Shown here: positions 57,600 through 64,000 of the stretch, in pieces
Numbering within the stretch: position 1 is the stretch's first letter
Layout: every line of letters starts with the position of its first letter
DNA from: Nilaparvata lugens
Taxonomy: Eukaryota; Arthropoda; Insecta; Hemiptera; Delphacidae
NCBI RefSeq assembly: GCF_014356525.2
Contig: NC_052505.1
Span: forward strand, 19,509,318 to 19,573,317
DNA: 64,000 bases
Reading direction: 5' to 3'
Position numbers and translations under genes: made by a program
Notes under the pieces: generated by a model
Seen by the model: the letters and a program-made list of their open reading frames with translations, nothing else
Told to the model about the DNA's origin: nothing
Database searches by the model: none

Positions 57600-58340
57600 C
57601 ACCATCCAATTATACTCATATTATATAACATGTTTTTGTGTTACAATTCTCATTCCGGACATCGAAGAATTGGTAAGTTCCAATAAAAGAATATCATGTT
57701 TCTTATCAATAGAATTTTGAAAAATAAGTTGTGTGGCTACTGAAAGTTAGTGAATCAATAAATATTATAACTATGAATACACAAAAATGAATTAGTTACA
57801 AAATCACAAATCAAATTAGTCTAATTGAAAATTATTTTAAGATAAGCCATGAATATATTCAATACAAACCATTTATTCCAACACAAAGTAAGGCAAAAAT
57901 ATTATGAACAAAGAATAAAGAATTAGGTACGCTTTTATGTGTAAAATAAATAATAATTTTATTTGTCAAAAGCCTTGGCTCATACAAATTGGTTGTACAT
58001 TTTCAATTCAAAAGTAACAATGGAAAAGTAATACTGTAACAAACATAAATTCTCAAAATAAATAAACAAATAACAACATAGAGACAATACATCTTATATG
58101 ATAAATAATATTTGATATTAAGAGGTGTAGATAGCTGGAATTTTTCAGCACACGCATCCATAAGAGAAACATAAATCCTCGAAATAAATAACAAATTACA
58201 ACAATGATTCTCATAAGATGAATAATATTTAAGTTAACAGATGTAGACTAGATAGTTTGGATATTTCAACCCATACAGGGTTAATACAGAATACGTTTTT
58301 TCCACTTTTTTAAAATTTGGTGCTCGTGAAACCCGTCCAC
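57600..58340. other. no recognised feature
   Basis: AT-rich DNA with a weak internal direct repeat (AACATAAAT.CTC.AAATAAATAA near 58042 and 58168). No exon or element end was recognised. Confidence 0.4.
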
Positions 58341-58350
58341 CCATGCCTTA

Positions 58351-59112
58351 AGCTGCGTTTACACCGGAGTTAATAACACGAGTTATTAACAAAAAGTTAT
58401 TAACTGGACTGAATCGTCAAAAAATTCTCTTGACAAAAGTTAATAACTCATGTTTCTAATAGGAAATTCCTTGTTATTAACAAGATCTTGTTATCAATAT
58501 AATTGACTTCCAAAAGATTTCATTTAAAGAGACTATTCATATGATATAGCAGCCGGAATAAAAAGCAAAAAATTGTCTTCAAATTTGAATTGAAACATGT
58601 GTGTGATCATTGAAATAATGATCTTCATCTGATCTAATGTAAATGAATTATAATGCGTTTACACCAGAGTTTAAAACAAAAGTTTCCAACATAATAACGT
58701 TTTCTTTTGGCTGCTACTTTTGTTATCAACAAAAGTTAATAACTTTGTCACGTATTTTGTCTGCAGCTGTAGTTATTAGGGAACAGCTGTAGTTGTAGGG
58801 TAGGGATGCTTGGCGAGCGGGTTGCGGGGAAGATAGTAAGTAACCTGTTATTAACAAAAGTTACCGACTCTCGATGGATAACATAAATCTTGTTAATAAC
58901 AAGGAATTTTCTGTTGAAAACACGAGTTATCAAATTTTTTCAAGAGAATTTTTTGTCGATTCAGTCAAGTTGACAACTTTTTATTAATAACTCATGTTAT
59001 CAACTCCGGTGTAAACGCAACTCAACATGATGTTATTAACTTTTGTAATTAACATCAGTTGATAACAAAAATGTTAAAAACTTGTGTTATTAACTCCGGT
59101 GTAAACGCAGCT
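58351..59112. mobile_element. 762-bp inverted-repeat element flanked by TTA, rich in GTTATTAAC motifs
   Basis: The ends AGCTGCGTTTACACCGGAGT and, inverted, ACTCCGGTGTAAACGCAGCT are perfect. TTA flanks both ends (58348-58350 and 59113-59115). The motif GTTATTAAC or GTTAATAAC is repeated throughout. PIF/Harbinger-like by duplication size. Confidence 0.82.
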
Positions 59113-59159
59113 TTACGATAACTGAAAAACTCCTTTTCACGTGGAGTGCTGAGAAGTTT

Positions 59160-59279
59160 CAATGTAGTTTCTAATCCAATATATTTATTTATACATTGAT
59201 ACATAAAATATCATTCTCAACTATGAATGATTGGGGAAGGTACAACAGGCTTAAAGCCCAAAACTGTTCCTTTTCCTAT
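59160..59279 (-). mobile_element. 5'-truncated retrotransposon tail
   Basis: The reverse complement of the last ~110 bp of the intron-3 retrotransposon, including ACAACAGGCTTAAAGCCCAA. It is very similar, so probably recent. Confidence 0.8.
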
Positions 59280-59389
59280 GTTTACACTTCATGATTTTTC
59301 AAATCCAAATGATTTGTTAATCCAATCATTATCATGTCCATCTCACTTCGAATTCCTCTTGTTTGGTACTGATACAGATTATTTTACAG

Positions 59390-59484
59390 GTTATTTTAAA
59401 GATGCACAAGCCTTCTTTGATAAGGATGCCCCGGCCATCATTCGGATGCGAGGTCTACCCTATGAATGCACTGCCGAAGATATT
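59390..59484 (+). CDS. fusilli/ESRP-like exon: linker and first half of quasi-RRM2
   Basis: Encodes YFKDAQAFFDKDAPAIIRMR then GLPYECTAEDI. The RNP-2-like IIRMRGLPYECTA is the hallmark start of quasi-RRM2 in ESRP/fusilli splicing regulators (usually RMRGLPYDCTA). Acceptor TTTTACAG, donor GTAAGT. It starts with two bases of a split codon and ends in phase 0. A reversed retrotransposon tail lies 110 bp upstream. Confidence 0.85.
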
Positions 59485-59649
59485 GTAAGTTTACATTTAT
59501 TTATAATATTTTTAGTACGTTTGCGAAGTAGTTAAACACAGTTCAAATGTGTCGCCGGCCTTATCCACTTATCTATCGATTATATCCAAACAGTTCTGTC
59601 TAGAAGGCCGCCATTCATTTTACATTTTGGTTCCAAATTAGCATTATTA

Positions 59650-60475
59650 TTAATTACTAGCCGTCAGGCTCGCCATATCCGATTAACCAGACTGGACCCC
59701 CGACTGGATCATCCAAAAATGAGATCAGCGGGCTCGCTTCGCTCGCCTGCATGTAGACCTCAGCGGAACCTCTGTACCGAATTCTGAACCCCCGACTGGA
59801 TCGTCCAAAAATGAGATCAGCGGGCTCGCTTCGCTCGCCTGCATGTAAACCTCAGCGGAACCTCTGTACCGAATTTGAACGTATTATGTCAATTTGATCT
59901 CGAAAAACATATGTTACTATATCGGCGTATCTTTGGCGAACCAAATTCTCCCACCTCAGCTAAACCTGTGTACTGATTTTTTTTTAAATACATTTCCATC
60001 AATTATTGAAAAAGGTGAGGAAACGCAGAAAAGCTGAGAAAACGCTAACTGGATAAATAGGTATTTAGGAGGTCCTGGATAAATGCATTTCAATCTTCAA
60101 CTTGGTGCCAACCTAAAAAAGTCAACTCACCTTGATGCCAACCTGAAAAAATTTTTAATTTAGTTACCAGAACAACTGTTTCAAAGAGGTACTCTCTCTA
60201 GATTATATTAACATATATGGTATGGACATTTCAATTATAATTTTAAGATATTGGAATAAGAAGAATATACATGCTAAAAGAACTTTAAACCCTTAAAAAC
60301 TACCCTTAGAGTTAAAATATTGCCAAATTTCTTAGTGCGCCTCTAAAGGGCCAACTGAACATACATACCTACCAAATTTGAAAGTTTTTGGTCCGGTAGA
60401 TTTTTAGTTCTGCGAGTGAGTGAGTGAGTGCCATTTCGCTTGATTAATTAAGTGCCATTTCTATATTATATAGAT
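59650..60475 (+). repeat. dispersed repeat starting CTAGCCGTCAGG, with a 92-bp tandem duplication
   Basis: The block ACCCCCGACTGGATC at 59696 recurs at 59788 and includes GCGGGCTCGCTTCGCTCGCC. The region ends with GCGAGTGAGTGAGTGAGTGC and ATATTATATAGATAC. GC-rich relative to its neighbours. A transposon remnant, class unknown. Confidence 0.6.
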
Positions 60476-61689
60476 ACAAAATAATAACAACGGCACATAC
60501 TCGTATTACAGTAGAGGAATGCTAACTTTTTGTTTTGGTGCAATCGCATGCAAAGTTACCTAATATTATGGCCTCAGTGACTGACAATAGTCTCGTAAAA
60601 GTATCTATGCTAAGTATGAGCATGAGATATGATCAACTACAAACTCTCTTTAATGATTAATCACATAGCCTATATAATCTCAAATACCAATGGGAATTGT
60701 GTTTAGTAGTGAACTAGTTTAACGCAAAACTTTGAACTAGTTCAAATTTTGAAATGCGCCGCCTTATCTATCAGTTTATTTGAGAAAGTTATTGTAGAAT
60801 ATACAAACAGACGGACAACGACTTTGGTCTCCAGTAAGTCAAAAGTGAGAACTTGCTCACGCTCGTTCAGTTAAAAAAGTTGTAATATATGTTGATAGAC
60901 CTATTGTAAATATGGGGACCATGTGATGGTACCTCAGTGAGAGACATTTATAAGTCCGGTGTCCCTGAAAACAACGTCAGTAACACTTTCAATGGAAAAA
61001 ATAATAGATGGCATGGCTAAATCTTCACAATATAATACTGTACTTTCATAATGGCCCTTCTCATTAATTTGAAAGTTGTATTCATGAGCGAGGTCTACTG
61101 TTCGCACAACTACTAGTATCCTATTATATTAAGCGAGCAATTTCTGTATTTATATGGTTATTTATGTCAAACGGATCTCAAAAACTGCTCTAACGATTTT
61201 CATGAAATTTGGAACATAGTAGGTTTATGATATAAAGATTCGATTGCACTAGGTCTCATTCCTGGGAAATCTCGCTGAAGGACATGAAAAGAATAACAAT
61301 TAATCATCTTTAGAAAAACAGATAATAATTTCGTCGTCTGTCGATAACAGAAGATGCGAGTGTCTGTGTGCAATAGAGACAGAACTATGTTCAGCTGTTG
61401 AATCAATCAGCTTATCTCACGAAAAATATTATCTAGAAATTTTAATCGGCTTGATAAAAATAATCAGATTTGTTTATATGTCATGGTACATCATTCTAAA
61501 TTAGAGTAATAATTTTAAATCTAAATTATAATAATTTTCAAAGTTAATCATTATTTTACAGTTTTCAGTGATTAGTTAGTCTTATTTTGTTGTTCAATTT
61601 GGTTTGTAAACAATCAAAATTATAACTTTTCTGTTTTCAAATGTTTGGACTGAAAATTGGACCTGAATTCAAGTTTATGGAACATAACC

Positions 61690-61779
61690 TACTTTTTGAA
61701 CCTACATTTATAGTGTATAAATCAAAATTCGGGGAAGAAACAATTCTGGGCTGTGCCTTTTAGTCCTTTCCCAATCATT
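61690..61779 (+). mobile_element. 5'-truncated retrotransposon tail
   Basis: ATAACCTACTTTTTGAACC and CCTTTCCCAATCATTTT match the 3' UTR of the intron-3 element. It ends about 95 bp before the second quasi-RRM2 exon. Confidence 0.65.
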
Positions 61780-61872
61780 TTAAAAAATTGTGTTCTGTTT
61801 ATCAAATAAATAACGAGCAAAGCTCGGTGCCCCGATATTTTTTCAATTATGTGAGTTTTTCTTTTTGTGTAG

Positions 61873-62088
61873 CTACAGTTTTTAGAGCATGGAGAGAATT
61901 ACGTGAAGGTAATGGATGGCAAGGAAGGGGTGTTTTTCGTGAAAAACCGGGACGACAAACCTACAGGTGATGCGCTGGTGCTACTCACGGAGGAAGATAT
62001 GGCTTCCAAAGCTGTTAGAAAGAACAACCATCACATGGGCGGCAGATACATCGAAATTTGCAGGAAGTCATCGCCCGAAATTCAGCGT
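61873..62088 (+). CDS. fusilli/ESRP-like exon: second half of quasi-RRM2
   Basis: 72 codons in phase 0: LQFLEHGENYVKVMDGKEGV, FFVKNRDDKPTGDALVLL, then GGRYIEICRKSSPEIQR. It matches the ESRP pattern KVMDG.EG.LFVK..DG..TGDAFVLF...IG.RYIELFRS...EVQ, but many usually invariant positions differ (DALVLL, IEICRKS). Acceptor TTTTTGTGTAG, donor GTCAGT. The gene should continue beyond the window. ESRP proteins bind GU-rich RNA and control alternative splicing. Confidence 0.87.
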
Positions 62089-62665
62089 GTCAGTAAATAT
62101 TTAGTAGAGTTATAGAGAAAAGATAGCATTCAATTTATTCACAGCCAAAAAAAAATGTAAACTAGGCAAAGTCAGAATATACAGTCATAAAAATTTTTGC
62201 ACGAGTGGTCATTTGAATACTTGATACAAGCACATAAAAGTAACGTAGAATGATACACATAATATTGTATGTATAATTGCTTTTGATAATAATTTTCTAC
62301 CCACTAATAGCAATATCCACAGTCATAGAACAAGAACTGCTAATAACTATCATTTACCTAATGTTAATTTAGTGATGGCAAAGAAAAATCCTTTTTATCA
62401 AGGAATAAGTTTTAGTTTTTACAATAGGCTCTCAAATGAAAAAAAATCTATTAAAACAAATAAAAATGTATTTATAGCCCAAGTAAAGAAATACTTATTG
62501 AATGGTGGCTTCTATTCCAAAAAGGAATACATGGTTAATTTATTTAATTAACATAAAAATTTATTTAACATGGTTATAAATTTCAATAATATTGTGTACT
62601 TATCAGTTAATAGCTGTGGTTGATAGACCAAATTATTGTACTTTGTGACATTGATCGTTTTCATG

Positions 62666-63452
62666 TATTACTTTCCTTGCCCTATTACCATGATAGGTAA
62701 GGAAAGTATTGCTTTCCGAAAAAATTAAGGTACCCAAATTTCTAAATTTCTATACGTTTCAAGGTCCCCGAGTCCAAAAAAGTGGTTTTTGGGTATTTGT
62801 ATGTGTGTGTGTGTGTGTGTGTGTATGTCAATTATCGGAGTGACTTGAAATTTGGAAGTTAAGGTCATTACAATATAAGGATCAAATTCAATCAAATGCA
62901 ATTCAAGATGGCCGCTAGAATGGCGAAAATGTTGTCAAAAAAGGGGTTTTCACAATTTTCTCGAAAACGGTTTCAACGATTTTGATTAAATTTATACCTA
63001 AAATAGTCATTGATAAGCTCTATCAACTGATACAAGTCCCATATCTGTAAAAATTTCGAAGAGCTCCGCCCCATCTATGCAAAGTTTAATTTTAGATTCC
63101 AATTATCATGCTTCAGATACAATTTAAACAAAAAATTTCAAGTGGAAAATATTGAGCATGAAAATCTCTACAATTAATGTTTAGTAACATGTTCACCTAA
63201 AATTGAAAATAAGCTCGAAATTCGAAAAAAATGTGATTATTCAATATTGCAAACTGTTGGCAAATGTTGATTCTATTAAATCATTCACTGTGAAGAGATA
63301 GCAGATCTCGTGTGTCTCCAGTAATTGTCCTGTCACCAGCTGGCTCAGGTCTTTGAATAGTAGACTTGAGATGTGCGTGAGCACTAGCGTCAGGTGATCA
63401 ATTCTCATAACGGCAATGAAAGTTGTGCGAGTGCGCCACACCAGATTTTTTA
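62666..63452. repeat. dispersed repeat (CTTTCCTTGCCCTATTACC family), with (GT)n
   Basis: The fourth copy of the family in the window, with a (GT)n run at about 62803-62823 and the end GTTGTGCGAGTGCGCCACAC. Confidence 0.8.
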
Positions 63453-63587
63453 TATGGGTACTTAGTTTCTTCATAGTTATACAGCGTGTTCTGAAAAAAG
63501 GTGCCCATAAGTCAGGGCGTGATGCCTCATCAAAAGAAGAAAAAAGTTCTAATTAACATAGGTCCAAAAATCCTTAGTTACCAAGTT

Positions 63588-63800
63588 ATACAGGGTGAAA
63601 GATTTCGTCTTAATTTCAGTTCCCCTGCTGAAGCGAAGCACCACGGGTATTTGTTGGCTGTTAATTGAGATGTACAATGTAGCAAACTTGATGTAAATAA
63701 ACTGAAAAATTGAATAAAACTATTCCCAGACCTGTAGCTTCAGTAATTTTTAAGAGGTATATGACGAAATACACGAAACTTGGTTCCGAAAAACATGTTC
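63588..63800. repeat. single diverged arm of the TATACAGGGTGA foldback family
   Basis: TATACAGGGTGAAAGATTTCG and AACTGAAAAATTGAATAAAA match one arm of 17422-18154. The mirrored arm is absent up to the window end. Confidence 0.65.
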
Positions 63801-64000
63801 CTTTACGGTTTGAAGTGGATTTACTATGTTAAATGTACAATAAACACAGGATATATTTATACAGAACTTGTAGAAAATTTAATTTTTAAGAGAAAGATGT
63901 AAAATAATTATTTAATAGACAAACGTAACCTTTAAGATAATCCTAATTACAAAATGCAAAAAGAGAGCTTGACAGACTTTGTCTATTTTTCATGCGTTCT

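Overview
The window is animal nuclear DNA, most likely from an insect and plausibly a hemipteran. It is AT-rich, its genes are split into small exons with GT-AG introns, it is packed with small inverted-repeat transposons, and it holds a degenerate CCTAA (arthropod telomere-type) tract. The species assignment is inference; no sequence search could be run. Layout of the genes, all on the + strand: (1) about 840-4225, the 3' part of a gene I do not recognise (helical, possibly a focadhesin-like HEAT-repeat protein). Its last candidate exon lies in a dispersed repeat. (2) 12960-44685, a complete lipase maturation factor 2-like gene. It has twelve exons whose phases all agree and give a 651-residue protein over 31.7 kb. 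(3) about 53974-62088, part of a gene of the fusilli/ESRP family of splicing regulators. The second quasi-RRM is encoded by two open but divergent exons. The exon for the 3' half of the first quasi-RRM is still recognisable and keeps its splice sites, but it carries in-frame stops and a frameshift. The gene runs past the right end of the window. Everything else is introns and intergenic DNA filled with transposons. These include a non-LTR retrotransposon with a complete 981-codon ORF2 in intron 3 of the lipase maturation factor gene, an internally deleted piggyBac element with TTAA target duplications and transposase C-terminal remnants, and a solo LTR nested in a foldback MITE. There are several elements flanked by TTA, one 690-bp element with a perfect 8-bp target duplication, one with a 9-bp duplication, a mariner-type foldback, at least eight copies of a TATAGTGAGGTCC-ended MITE and several very long near-perfect palindromes. 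The most unusual structure surrounds exon 8 of the lipase maturation factor gene. The intron-7 acceptor and first exon bases are repeated four more times just upstream in units of about 121 bp, and every upstream copy leads to a stop within five codons. The 3' end of the same exon, with its donor, is copied 152 bp downstream. Exon 8 is therefore flanked on both sides by duplicated splice sites. No prokaryotic, viral, CRISPR, rRNA or tRNA genes were seen.
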